From NCBI GenBank assembly GCA_022829145.1, contig CM040762.1, forward strand, positions 26,349,436-26,413,435: a DNA stretch of 64,000 bases. The letters are read 5' to 3'. The translations under genes and the position numbers were made by a program. Below the pieces are notes generated by a model, which did not search any database, was not told the DNA's origin, and saw only the letters and a list, made by a program, of their open reading frames with translations. The DNA comes from Albula goreensis (taxonomy: Eukaryota > Chordata > Actinopteri > Albuliformes > Albulidae). Shown here piece after piece: positions 1 to 11,145 of the stretch (position 1 is its first letter; each line of letters opens with the position of its first letter).

Positions 1-359
1 TGTCCGTTACTGTGCATATTGTTTATTATTGTATGTATTTTCGCTGTGATGTTTAACCAACCTGTGAAGCCGAAGGCAAATATCCACATTTGTGTTTCAA
101 GATTACCATTATTATTAGGCTATTATTATGGGACAACGGACGTAGGCCTATATGCGGTCGGAAGCATATAGGCTACTAGCCTAAATAAACTTTTGTTGTT
201 TATCAGACCTCAGTGATGTTATTAACTTCACTCATCCAAAATCTAAAGCAAACCTTACGCTTACCTAAAGTAAGAAGCTGAGATGACACTCAATTTAATC
301 AAGGAAGGTGACACAAAACAAATACAACGGGGTTACGTAAATTGTTCAGTTAGGCTAAA

Positions 360-540
360 ACACCCGCGACACCCTCCTCCGTGAACTCCATTAATTTTTG
401 ACTCTGACCTGATAGCCACGGCCAAAGGCTCCAAAACAATGGTAAAGAGAAGTGGAGAGAGGGGACAGCCTTGTCAAGTCCCTCTAGACAGGCTGAAAAA
501 TGGTGAAATAATACCATTTGTTATGACTGCAGCCTTAGGA
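360..540 (-). mobile_element. L1-type reverse transcriptase fragment
   Basis: The minus strand reads SLSRGT, a stop, then [20 protein letters not shown], the conserved RT motif of L1/Tx1-clade LINEs. It is only about 60 codons long and abuts the 3' end of the neighbouring LINE. Confidence 0.65.
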
Positions 541-544
541 TTTT

Positions 545-2340
545 GCATATAATATATTTATGAGCTATATACAGGGAAAAATAAGATAAATAATTTGTTG
601 CCAGTTATAAACAATGTACAAATATCAGTATAAACAATGTCAGGGTGCTGAGCTGCAAAAAGATGCAAAGTGTAAAATAAGTACAGGCTATGGGTTGTAT
701 GAGGTTTAAGTGTGTATGGACCATATGGCCTGAGGGAAGAAGCTCCTTCTCACCCTCTCAGTCCTGGCTCTGATGGAGTGGAGATGCTTGCCAGATGGCA
801 GCCACTGAAACAGTTTGTGGTTGGGGTGGTGAGTGTCCTTGATGATCTGGTTTGCCCTTGACCTGCACTGCCTGGTGTAGATGTCCAGGAGGCAGGGCAG
901 TGCTGTCCTGGTGATGTGTTGGGCGTATCAGACCACACTGTGAAGGGCTTTCTTGTCCTGAGAGCTGCAGTTGCTGAACCAGGCAGTAATGCTGTGTTGT
1001 AAGTCTCTGGATAAGAGCATCTGCCAAATGCCTGTAATGTAATTTAATGCTCCCAGAGAGCACAGACCCTACTGTGGCGCAGAAGAAGGATTTCTGCAGC
1101 ACTGTGCAGATCTTGAACTTCCTCAGCCACCTGAGGTGGTATAAGCGCTCCCTTGCCTTCTTCACCAGGGTGGAGATGAGAGTGGACTATGTCAGGTCCT
1201 CAAAGATGTGAACTCCAAGGTACCCATAGCTGCTTACTTTTTCTATTGGGTTCCTATTGATCCTGAGTGGTGTGAAATGGATCCTCTGCTTCTCCCCCTG
1301 AAGTCCACCATCATCTCCTTGGTCTTGGAGACATTCAGGTCCAAGTTGTTGTCCTTACACCATGATGACAGAACCTCCACCTCATCCAGATAGACTATCT
1401 TGTTCTTGTTGGAGATCAGATCTACCACCACTGTGTCATCCGTGAATTTCACAATGATGTTGGAACTGTATCTATGCAATCATAGGTGTAAAGGGAGTAG
1501 AGCAGTGGACTCAGTGCGCAGCCTTGGGGGGCGCCAGTTTTGAGGGATTGGGAACTGGAGGTGCAGTTTCCAATCTTCACCGCCTGTCTGTCAGTCAGGA
1601 AGCTCTGGACCCAGGAGCACAGTGAGAAGTTTAGCCCCAGGTCCCTAAGCTTAGTGATCAGTCTGAGGAGAACTACAGTGTTAAATGCTGAACTGTAATC
1701 AATAAACAGCAGGCACGCATAGTTCCCTTTTCCAATGTCCAGGTGGGAGAGAATGGAATGGAGGACGTGAGAGATGGTGTCATCAGTATTCCTAGTTGGG
1801 CGATAGGCAAACTGGATGGGGTCTAATGAGCTGGGCAAAGATGAACAGATGAAGTTTTTTAATGAGTCTCACAAAGAACTTCATCACCACAGAGGTCAGT
1901 GCTACAGGGCGGTAGTCATTTAAGTAGGCCGCGTTGGTCTTCTTGGGTACAGGGATGATGATGAACATTCAGAAGCATGTGGGAACTTCTGAATGGGCCA
2001 GGGACATGTTGAAAATAGAGGTAAACACCTGGGCTAGCTGGTCAGCACATGATTTTAGCACCCGCCCAGGGATGCCATCTGGGCCGGCTGCCTTCCTGCT
2101 GTTCACTCATCTCAGAGCTCTCCTCATGTCATGCTCTGAGACCCAGAGTGGATGATCCTCACCGGTTATATCCCCTGCTACAGTTGCGCTAGCGCTAGAC
2201 ACAGTGATAGGAGTGCTATTAGTGTTAGCACTTGGTGTCTGACCTCTGTCATTGCTGGAGCTTGCCAATACTCTCCTTTTGTCAGTAATACTGTCTGATG
2301 CTGTGTTTTTGTTTTTGTTTTCCCTGTCCATGTGCTTTTG
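545..2340 (-). mobile_element. 5'-truncated LINE (CR1/L2/Rex-type reverse transcriptase), decayed
   Basis: Minus-strand fragments in order are: [20 protein letters not shown] (about 2100), [20 protein letters not shown] (about 1830), a LLFIDYSSAFNTV block, GAPQGCALSPLLYSLYTYDC, FTDDTVVVDLISN, LDLNVSKTKEMMVDFRGRSR and a shifted C-terminus ending SFFPQAI near 740. The YADD-type motif has become FTDD. An unrelated 40-bp L2-tail-like scrap (GGATAAGAGCATCTGCC) sits near 1010. The AT-rich 3'UTR reaches about 545. Confidence 0.8.
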
Positions 2341-4090
2341 TTTTCATTCCCCCTTGTGTCTGCCCCGCCCTCCTTGTGTAGGGACTACTGAACTGCGTTT
2401 CCCATAGTTCCACAACCAAATTCCAGAGATAACTAACTCACAGCGTAACTACGTTAAAAGCCATAAAACGTAGGTAATATAAAGGACCAACACCCCAGAA
2501 ATCTGGGGCTCTCTCTCAATCTCTCTCTCAGACTCTCTCTCAGAGTCTCTCTCTCAATCGCTCTGAGTCTCCCTCAGAGACTCTCTCTCGCAACTTGCGT
2601 GCTGAACGCACGCATAAAACTCTCTAATCTGGGCCTGGCATGCACACCGCACGCCAAGGAATTCTGTCCCTCGTCTGCCTTGTGTGCAATAACTTCCCCG
2701 GTTAAATAGGCCCGCTCAACGCAGCCTAAAAGTTAGCTTCGAACCCCGGTGGTCAGCTACAGGGAACAGAGACGCACAGCCAAGAGGCCACGAGACGAGT
2801 GGAACCCTGCCGCAGAGAGCCACGCAGCAAACCCCGGAATCCAGCAGAGCGAAGACCTGTAAGTCCCAAGAGGCCAGCAGCCTGCAAAGAGGATCCAGCT
2901 TCGTGAACGACGGCATCGGACCCCAGAGAGGACGAACGAGCGAGCAACCAACTCAGCGCCCTGGGAAAACAGAGACCGTAACAAGAGAGGACGAACGAGC
3001 GAGCAACCAACTCTGCGCCCTGGGAAACCAGAGACTGAAACAAAGAAACGCACTGGACCCGTCTAACCAACGGAGAAAACCCGCAACAGTAAGGCTGTAA
3101 CACTGGGCACAGATAGATAACATAGCTTAGGTACATATTGTTATTTCATAACTAAATGTAATTAACTGTGTTATTTATTTTTCATAGCTGTAATCATTCT
3201 TGTGTTTGATCACTGTTTAGCTGGCTCCTCAGCAAGCTGCCGTGCAGCGTTAGCAAGCAAATATCTCACTACAAACTAGGTTTTGCATGTGATCTATTTA
3301 GCTACTAACTTACGACAACCCGGCATTAGTGATCTGCACGATTACATCCATTTTTCCACATTGCATGCGCCATTTTCCTGAGACGCTTAGCTTCAGCTAA
3401 GTTTCAAAACTCCCACCATCTCTTTTCCTTTGTTCTCCATGAACACGTGTGTATCGCGCACACACCCAAGGCTGCGCGACCCCCACACGTAGGAGAACAT
3501 TCCTACCACTACACACAAGCCAACGCCCTATACATTCCTGAACTATATGCACATACATACGCACACACACACACACACACACGCATCGTTTATTGTTACA
3601 TTGTAATAAATCGTGCTTTGCCGTTTAGTACATGTGTTCAATAAACTTTGTTATATTCTAAGGTTGTGTGTTTATTAATGTTGCATAAATATTGAATGTT
3701 TGCCGACCTCTGCAACTCCGAAGAACTCCGAATGCCTTCACTTTTGATCAATCATTAACGTTATTAATTCAGGTAAAACTGAACCAATAGTGTTGTGATT
3801 TGATTATGATTAGTTATTGATATTGTAATTTTGATTATAATTATTAATTTAATTATTAGTTGGAATTACGTATTTATAGCTATATAACGAGACTAATATA
3901 TTTTATGAGACTGATATATAAGACTGATTAACCGTAGTTGCACCACTATTCGTAGAATAATGTTATAGAATTTCCACCACGGAAGTGACGCCCTTTGTTG
4001 TGGGGAATATAATAATAAAGTCTTGCTTAACTGGTGCCACACGTGAGGTTTAATAATTCCTAACACTTTCGGTGTCCTGTGCGAGGAATA
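2340..4090. repeat. LTR-retroelement-like, gene-free sequence
   Basis: The region has a CTCTCT-rich tract (2510-2590), a 59-bp tandem duplication (2925-2983 and 2984-3042), a CA run (3561-3583), several AATAAA hexamers (about 3608, 3639, 4015) and a U5-like TCTTGCTTAACTGG stretch. These suggest one or more decayed LTRs, but no gag/pol frame or matching LTR pair was found. Confidence 0.3.
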
Positions 4091-4099
4091 CTATAACAA

Positions 4100-4545
4100 A
4101 TCCCTACACTTGTTACCTTCCCAGTTGATTACCCATTTGTTTCACCTGCCCTATTGTGCACCTGTGTCTCGTTGGCTCGTTAGTCTGTGCATTTAAACCC
4201 TGTCTTGTGTTTGTTCTGTGTGAGTTCGTCTCTGTATTCCCCGTGATCAGTTTCGCTACGAGCCTTTCCTTGTTCTGACTTGCCTGTTTTTGATTCCTGC
4301 CTGTTTACCCGATTTCTGATTTTTGGATTGTGTCTCTGCCTGATTGCTGTGTTTACCTGGTTCGGACTTTGCCTGTTTTTTGACCTCTTCTTTGGATTCT
4401 GTTTTTGCCCTGACACCGTGCTCTTCTGGTTTGACCCTGTGTCTGTTTTTGACTCTGTTTTTGGATTTGCCCTTTTTAATAAACTCTGGTTAATCTCATC
4501 CCTGTCTGCTCTTTGAGTTCATACTGCGCCCTGACACCTTTTTCC
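4100..4545. repeat. CTG/TTTTTGA-rich repeat, LTR-like 3' end
   Basis: Pyrimidine-rich sequence with many GTTTTTGAC-like units, an AATAAA at about 4478 and a terminal GCGCCCTGACA. It resembles a solo LTR or retroelement 3' region. No target duplication was found. Confidence 0.35.
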
Positions 4546-5199
4546 TTTTGGATGTTTGTGCAATAATTTTCCCTTTCACATATGCTTTGGATGCCACCTA
4601 TACTGTTGCTACCTTAGCTGTAGCTGTAAGAAAAAAAGACCTCTAATGATTTGCTAAACAATTCATCCTGCAACAACATGGTATTCATTCTCCATCTACC
4701 TCTATTTTAGGTAGGATAAGATCTTTCTTTCTTAATTACTGTTCTGCAACCGTTAACATTCCATGACACCAGTTTGGCAAACCTGTTCTTACCCATTATC
4801 TTTTGCTGAAAACATATGCTCATCAGTCAAGCGATTCTTTCAACTCCCAAGTGAAAAAACCAAATCACCATCAAGCTGAATTGCCCTTCCAAAACTCTCA
4901 ACGTAACACGCTGCTGCATCATTGATAATTTTCAAATTCAACATTACCAACCTTTCTATGTCTAACAAAACACAAACCAAACAAAACTAAACAAACCAAA
5001 ATTGTATCGCCAGGCTATCTGAACCCATACCCTCTTAATTGGTGTTTAAAGAGAATAAAGAAAATAAAAAACAAAAAATGAGTATTGAACAAACCAACAC
5101 ACCTCAATTTCTAGCAAACTAAACCAATTTCAGTCTGTGGCACATGGACCACTGGTTGTGTTTGACTGGCTTGTTCTGACACCAGCACAAATCACCCTC

Positions 5200-6260
5200 T
5201 GCCCACCATACCTGAAAATTATTTTCCTCACTTTCTGAATCTTTTCATCTGATATATTTTAACTTTGTCCCCTCAGTCTTTACCGCCGTGGTGCTCCTGA
5301 ATGAATCTCACTGCATCCATAGTGGCCATGAAATTCTTCTGTCCCTTTCATGTAAATCGAAAAGTTGCTCATTTTAGGTTCCTGTAATTGCTTCATTGCT
5401 TACGTAAACATTCTCCTCTTTTGGGCCAGTTCCTTAGACATACCAGGGTAAAAGGAGAGTCTGCACCCTTCCCATTCAATTCTTCCTTTCTCTCTCGCTG
5501 CCTTGAGTACCTTCTCCCTTGCTGCTGAACGTATGAATTTGATCAGTACCAACCTGGGCAGCTGTTCGTCGTTTGGCCAGGGTGCAAGAGACAATTGTGC
5601 CCTCTCAATCTCGAACTCTCCGTCGGGATCAAGGTTCAACCCTTCATACAGAATCCTCCTTAAACAGGCATTTACTTTGCCTGCTTCAAAACCCTCCTTC
5701 AGTCCAATTAACCTGACATTGTTGTGCCAGCTTCTATTTTCAAAGTCTTCCACTCGATTCCACACTATTTCCATTCGTTTGTGATTTCGGTTGCCATCAT
5801 TCACCAAACCTATAGTAATGTCCTCCATATTGGAAATGCAGCCTTTGGCCTCTGAGTCTTTCTTGAATTGCATTCACTGCATTGCTAAGTTAATTCGTAG
5901 TTTGCTTTATTGTTGACACATTCGTAGCCACGGTTTACAAATTTCAGCACACATACTTTCCAAGCCTGTATTCTGGTCTGTTTGCTTCTGTAACAGACAT
6001 GGAATGGTGTTGCCTTCCGGGGGCGGGCTACATCTTGTGGACATGCGAGTAGCTGTGGCTCCCTAAAAATATTTTCAGGTAGAAGTTGCCATCTTGATCA
6101 AAATCACCAGTCTCACTTAGTAACACTATAACACTGGCAAAAGACTGTGAAGGGACAAAAATATAGTTGTAATTTGTGAGGTGTGCTAGCGTATTTATGT
6201 TATTTACTGATGGGCTCTAAGAGCTCCACCAGAGTGCTGCCATCTTGCTTGGCCACATGA
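5200..6260 (-). mobile_element. L1-clade LINE 5' end with ORF1 fragment
   Basis: The minus-strand 5' end starts GGCCAAGCAAGATGGCAGCA (about 6255), as fish L1 elements often do. ORF1 follows: an open 157-aa stretch at 5400-5873 with NNVRLIGLKEG, ERAQLSLAPWP and EWEGCRLSFYPGMSKELAQK, the transposase_22/L1 ORF1p RNA-binding domain. It continues out of frame to about 5250. The rest of the element is missing. Confidence 0.75.
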
Positions 6261-6275
6261 CTCATATTTGTGTCT

Positions 6276-6305
6276 TATTAATTAATTAATTAATTAATTA
6301 ATTAA
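6276..6305. repeat. TTAA microsatellite
   Basis: About seven tandem TTAA/ATTA units immediately upstream of the 5' end of the L1 fragment. Confidence 0.85.
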
Positions 6306-6596
6306 AACTTTTTGTTTTGATTGATCTGTTGTGTTGTCTACTGTAATAAAAGGGAATCATTTTGAATGAAGAGTGGTCTTTTTGAATGCCCTTGGTTGTC
6401 TTGCTGCCACGTTACGAACTTGTGTTTAACTTTTACCTTAATACATTTTATTAGTTTTTTGATAAAACAAGTCCCAACTCTTTAACTGGATGTCGTAGTC
6501 AATTTTTTTATGACTGGCCTCCAGGTTTGGAAATTAGCACCCGCCAAATGCAGGTGTGTTTGCCTAGTGGTGGGTAAATTTGTTAAACCTACCAGC

Positions 6597-7008
6597 TATG
6601 CAGGGCCTCTGAGTGGCTCCTGGGATAAATTGCTGCCTACAGGTCCTGAGGTATTCCCGACCATGGCCAGAGGCTCCATTGGCTAGGCAACAATTGGCCA
6701 GCCTGGCTGGGGGTTCGATGTGGGGTAGATCGCAATAGCGCCCTCCTCGGGGCTGCTTGGGTGCCTGCGGCGGCACAAACCGATTGTAAGCTGACTATGT
6801 CTTCCTCCAACGTCATAGGCAGTGTGCGACTGGTGGTGCGGCCGCAACGTGAAAAAGAAGCAAGATTGTCCACACGTGATTTGGAGGAGTAACGTGCGCG
6901 ACCTCTCCTCCCATAGCTGGCAGGGGCGGGGTGCTGCGGTGTGATCAACCAGTTCGGTTGAACATTCGGGTTGGAAAAAAGGGGAAAAAGCAGGGATTCA
7001 AATAAAAA
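6597..7008 (+). mobile_element. tRNA-headed SINE, full-length copy with 12-bp target duplication
   Basis: The element is flanked by AAACCTACCAGC at 6585-6596 and 7009-7020. It begins GGGCCTCTGAGTGG-like, has a GGTTCGAT B-box-like motif at about 6710, and ends in an A-rich tail after TTGAACATTCGGGTTGG. It shares both ends with the copy at 23595 and its middle (GGCAGTGTGCGACTGGTGG) with the copies at 21172 and 46545. Confidence 0.8.
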
Positions 7009-7019
7009 AAACCTACCAG

Positions 7020-8222
7020 CCGCGGTGGTGGGTAAATAAAAGTAGCATATACAAACCAATAATGCAATTGTAACGGAGCGATGTGTTACATTCCACAAAA
7101 CAGTCTGCTTGTTTCACTCAGACACTTTGAGACACGTGGTTACCAAGGCAACCTGAGCATAGAACGCGAACTAGTGGACAACGGATACTTTGCCTTTGTA
7201 CATTACACTACCTGAGTTTAGGATCTGGCCCCAGTATTTTGAGAAAGTGAAACACTCACTGAATCGTGTCATTAGCAACATAATTCAAACTGTTGTGGTT
7301 CGTACAACCGTGGTTCCCATTTGCAGCGTAGTTTACTATGGTTTTGGGGAACAGTCATGTGTAGGAAGTTAGTTTGGCTTACGACCCATAGTATTACGGT
7401 GGTTATTCGTGACCACCGTTGTTTGGGTTAACGAAACCCTGTTCGGTAGACGTCAACATGCTTCAGATGCCACAAAAAACTAAAATTGTAAGCCATAAAA
7501 GACCACGAATCGTCCAAATACCACACATAGGTAAGAAAGATAGTACAGGGAAACTCAGTCCCGAAGGATAGGGCTGCAGTGAAGGCACTAACCAGCCTGA
7601 AGACGGCCCAGTTGGAGAAGATGAGCATACTGTTCAGGAATACCCACGCAATCGCAAAAAATTCCACTTCGAGATTACGAATGACTAAGCAAGTAAATCG
7701 TGAATGAATATATTTACTGTATCTCTTAACATACGTTAAAGCCACTTAATTTTAGTAACTATCCAAGTTTTTACATTAAAGGTAGAGTTTGTGCATGGCT
7801 ATGTCACCCATTTGTCTTATTAACTTTCGAACCTGAAGTTTTCTTTGCCACGCAGCTGACCCTAAGTACTGGGTAACGTAATGCAGAGAAAAAAGTTACT
7901 GGGCCATCAAATTTTCGTGAGGTGGTGTCATTTTTCCAGACTGAATTAACATTATTAAAGGTCCTATATGGGGTTCTCTTCTCTGCCTTGCGCGGGCTGG
8001 GTTTGGCCTCATAAGCCAGGTCAAAATACGAATAAGTATTTTCTGCGTAACTGTTTCCGTGAAAATACGCTGAGCACTCCCAAGTCAGAAATCCCCCCTA
8101 AGTAAGTCATTTCTGTTAATGGGTAACACTCATTTAGTTGTTTCTATAACTGCATAACACTAATTTAGTTAGTTATTTCTGTTAATGGGTAAGGCTTATT
8201 TTGTGGCTTTGCAGCTGGGCAT
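7020..8222. other. Gene-free interval
   Basis: No supported gene. A direct and inverted ACCACCGTTGT/ACAACCGTGGT-type motif is present around 7290-7425, and otherwise the sequence is unassigned. Confidence 0.3.
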
Positions 8223-8474
8223 CTGGGGCCTCATTTATACAACTTTGTGTACTTTAGTGCCTAAAGAGTTAAGTACACCAAAACCAACGAGTTTGCATAC
8301 ACAAAAAATAAAAGTTACGTACGCCACACATATGCAAGGTTTCAATTATAAATCACAACTAATCGTATTAATGTGCGCACATGAACGCACAACAACCACA
8401 CCCTGAAACGCCAATAATTAAGCATAAATGATGCTCCTGAAGTCGAAATCAATGCATCGATTTTCAATGCAATA

Positions 8475-9409
8475 ATGGCAGCAAAACGAGTGAAAAAACT
8501 AAATTTTTCAGAGTGTGAGATGGAAACCTTGGTTTCATAAATCGAGCTCCAAAGAAACTTCATTTTTGGTGGCCAAGGCACCGGGTAACGAATAAAAAAT
8601 AGAGCATCGCATGGCAGGAGGTTACTGCGGCTGTAAATTCAGTGGGTACCGAATGCCGAACGCAAGCGAAGTAAAAAAAAAAAAAGTTGTTTGACCTCAA
8701 AGTGGAAGTGAGAAGCTATACTTGCCCAATGGGCAAGTGTACGAACAACGGGCGGCGGTATGGGGGTGCCTGCACTGAGCCTCCTCGATGAGCACCTGGC
8801 CGCTATTATTGGAGACACCGCAGTATCTGGAATCATTCCGGGAGAAAGAGGGGACACAGATGAAATGCCCATTTATCAAGGATATTCAGGCAAGTCAACC
8901 ATTTTAAACTGCATAGTTACATGGTGGTTCCTTTTAATGTCGGTAAAGTTTACATTTCCAAATGCATATTGCCAAATTGCATTAAGAACGTTATTGAATG
9001 CACAAAACCAGAATTTGCATGAAGAATTTTATTTAAAATAAAGTAAAATTGCATTTACTGAAACGCAATTTTTTTTTTTTTTTTATGTAGACTGCTGCCC
9101 AGAGGCACCAGCCAATGAAGACGCTGTGCGTGGGCGTTTCCGGAGCGTTGGGCGGTGGAGCCGGGGTGCCGGGCGTGTCTGGAGCGTCGGGCGGTGGAGC
9201 CGGGATGGCTGTCCAGACGAACCGTCTGGGTCTGGGTCTGGGTCCACTCGCCGTCCAGGAGCACGCGTCCTCACCGAAGCGGTCCTGCAGTCACAGGAGG
9301 AGATGGTGCAGGCCGTGAATGGCGTTGCCACGGCGCTCCGAGACATCAGAAATGTAATGCTGGACATGCACTCAACATTAACACAGCTCCTGAGACATTT
9401 TGAAAAATA
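8475..9409 (+). pseudogene. Harbinger Myb/SANT-like DNA-binding protein, pseudogene
   Basis: The frame starts MAAKRVKKLNFSECEMETLV and then meets a stop. Recognisable pieces continue in shifted frames: a WQEVTAAVNSVGTECR segment near 8610, LFDLKVEV near 8690, and LDEHLAAIIGDTAVSGIIP near 8785. A 50-bp-scale glycine-rich repeat (about 9120-9210) and a C-terminal coiled coil (VNGVATALRDIRNVMLDMHS) to the stop at 9409 follow. Such proteins assist nuclear import and DNA binding of the Harbinger transposase. Several frameshifts and stops make it a relic. Confidence 0.75.
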
Positions 9410-9605
9410 AATGCTGAAAATTCGCAAATTTGTCATGTGTCTTTCTGGGAAACGCTCAAAGGTTTTAACTGTTAAGCCTCTCAATGAGTTGGGCTCGAAT
9501 GCAAGCCGCTTGGTAATTGAGAGCTGGGGCTGGAGCTGGGTGGGGATGGTCGTGCACTGGCTCCTTGGGTCTCATGGGGGCTGGGGGAAGGGGAACGCCA
9601 TGCCG

Positions 9606-10575
9606 TTATGCAAGGTTGTGCAGCACACAACAAGCCAAGATGATCTTGCAGGCCTTCTGTGGCCGGTATTGGAGCCTCCCACCACTGGCATCTAGGCATA
9701 GCCACCTGCCCTTCAGAACACCAATGGTGTGCAACCACAGAGTGTGTGTGGCCATGTATGGCATTATAGTGCCTCTCCTGTGCGCTCTGTGGATTGAGCA
9801 ATGGGGTAAACAGCCAAGGTTTTAGTGGATATCTGCTATCACCTGCAAGTAGGGACACATGCTACATGATGGGAGTAAATATACATTAGGTGTCTGAGGA
9901 TCATGACTTACCAAGGAGCCAGCCATTCCCCACCTCTACAGCCTGGAGTCGATGGCCAACATTGCTGTTCATCAAGAGAAATGAATCATGACAGGACCCT
10001 GGCAATCGAGCAACCACATTTGTTAGCACAAGTTGAGTCGTAAATGAGTTGTACATTTATGGAATGGAAGTTCTTCCTGTTCACATAAACGTATTCATCA
10101 ACTGGTGGCGCCCTTATTGCAATGTGAGCGCAGTCGATTGCACTGATTACATTGGGAAAACCGGTCATTGCTGCAAATTGCCTTTTGATGTTTGCCTTCT
10201 CACCGGCTGTATAGGGGAATTGTATGTACCTCAAGCTCAGACGAATGATGCCATCCAATACTCTTGGTATGACATGACTGAATGAGGGCTGGGATATACC
10301 TGACTGGTCCGCTATTTCCCGCTGGAAAGTCCCCATGGCCAAGAACCCCAGAGTCAAAAGGACCTGCAGATGGCCAGGTATTGACTGGTTGCAACGCATA
10401 TGGCGCTCTAGTGCCTGCCCCAATTCAGCACAGAGTTCCAAGAGCTCGCGGTAAGCGAAACCGACTCATGAGCCAGTCATCATCATTGGCAAAAAAAGTC
10501 GGAACGGTCCCTGAAGAGCCGTTCCCATCGCACCATAACATTCGCAATGTTTTCTAGGAGTGCCAGCGCAGCCAT
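9606..10575 (-). pseudogene. HARBI1-like Harbinger transposase, pseudogene with a 69-bp intron
   Basis: The minus-strand frame begins MAALALLENIANVMVRWERL, loses frame near 10475, and is open again as the DDE domain: FLAMGTFQREIADQSGISQP, PNVISAIDCAHIAIRAP (first catalytic Asp) and YVNRKNFHSINVQLI. A GTAAGT donor at 9910-9911 and a TTGCAG acceptor at 9843-9844 bound a 69-bp intron that restores the GDxxYPLK motif (second Asp; here GDSRYPLK). The region of the catalytic Glu is frameshifted (about 9735). The end is readable as LDASGGRLQYRPQKACK and then HNLA before TAA. Confidence 0.85.
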
Positions 10576-10969
10576 GGTTATGCTATCTTGAATTAATCAT
10601 GCGCTTTAGATATATTTATATGAATGAAATAAATTGATTAATGATAATTTGATTACTCACATCTGTTTATTTAATGTATAATTTATATTTGACAGAAGAA
10701 AAAACATTACTAATGATGATGTGAACCTAAATATTCTTGAGGGATAAGGAAACTCTTGTGCAATTTTTCTGTTGGTCTCTAGGGTGTGCTATTCAGAGCA
10801 AATATGTGCCCAAAATGTGCGTACGTCAGGGTCAAACGTATCGTACCGGTACGCACATTCTCACGTTAAGTAGAAGTCTTATAAATCCCATATTGTGCGT
10901 GAAAACCTGTGTACGCACGTTTTGGAGCATTTTTGTGCACGGTTTATAAATGAGGCCCCTGGAATGGTG

Positions 10970-11145
10970 ACTGGCGAGAACACTGGGATGATGCCCTGTG
11001 CCCTGATTGGTCGCTGGAACACTGGGATGATGCCTTGTGGCCTGATTGGGTGCTGGGTCGATGCCCTGATCAGGACAGATTGGGCAGTGGGATGGTGCCC
11101 TGTGTCCTGATTGGGCTCTAGGATGATGCCCTTTGTGGAAAAACT
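10970..11145 (+). repeat. Imperfect minisatellite next to the Harbinger element
   Basis: Four or so units of about 45-50 bp based on ACTGGGATGATGCCCTGTG and CCTGATTGGGTGCTGG. Confidence 0.7.

Larger units (their letters stand above)
8226..10958. mobile_element. PIF/Harbinger DNA transposon, complete ends, decayed genes
   Basis: Terminal inverted repeats begin GGGCCTCATTTATA at 8226 and end with the reverse complement at 10958. The flanks are an exact 3-bp target duplication CTG (8223-8225 and 10959-10961). Inside are the two genes typical of the superfamily, in convergent orientation: a Myb/SANT-like protein gene on plus (8475-9409) and a HARBI1-like transposase on minus (9606-10575). Both are broken, so the copy cannot be autonomous. 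Confidence 0.9.

Noticed and set aside
4280-4516. Hydrophobic Phe/Cys/Leu-rich open frame
   Set aside because: Produced by a CTG/TTTTTG-rich repeat ending in a poly(A) signal; no membrane-protein family resemblance.
7428-7745. 105-codon minus-strand open frame
   Set aside because: No recognised domain, no splice or promoter support, AT-rich aromatic composition typical of chance.
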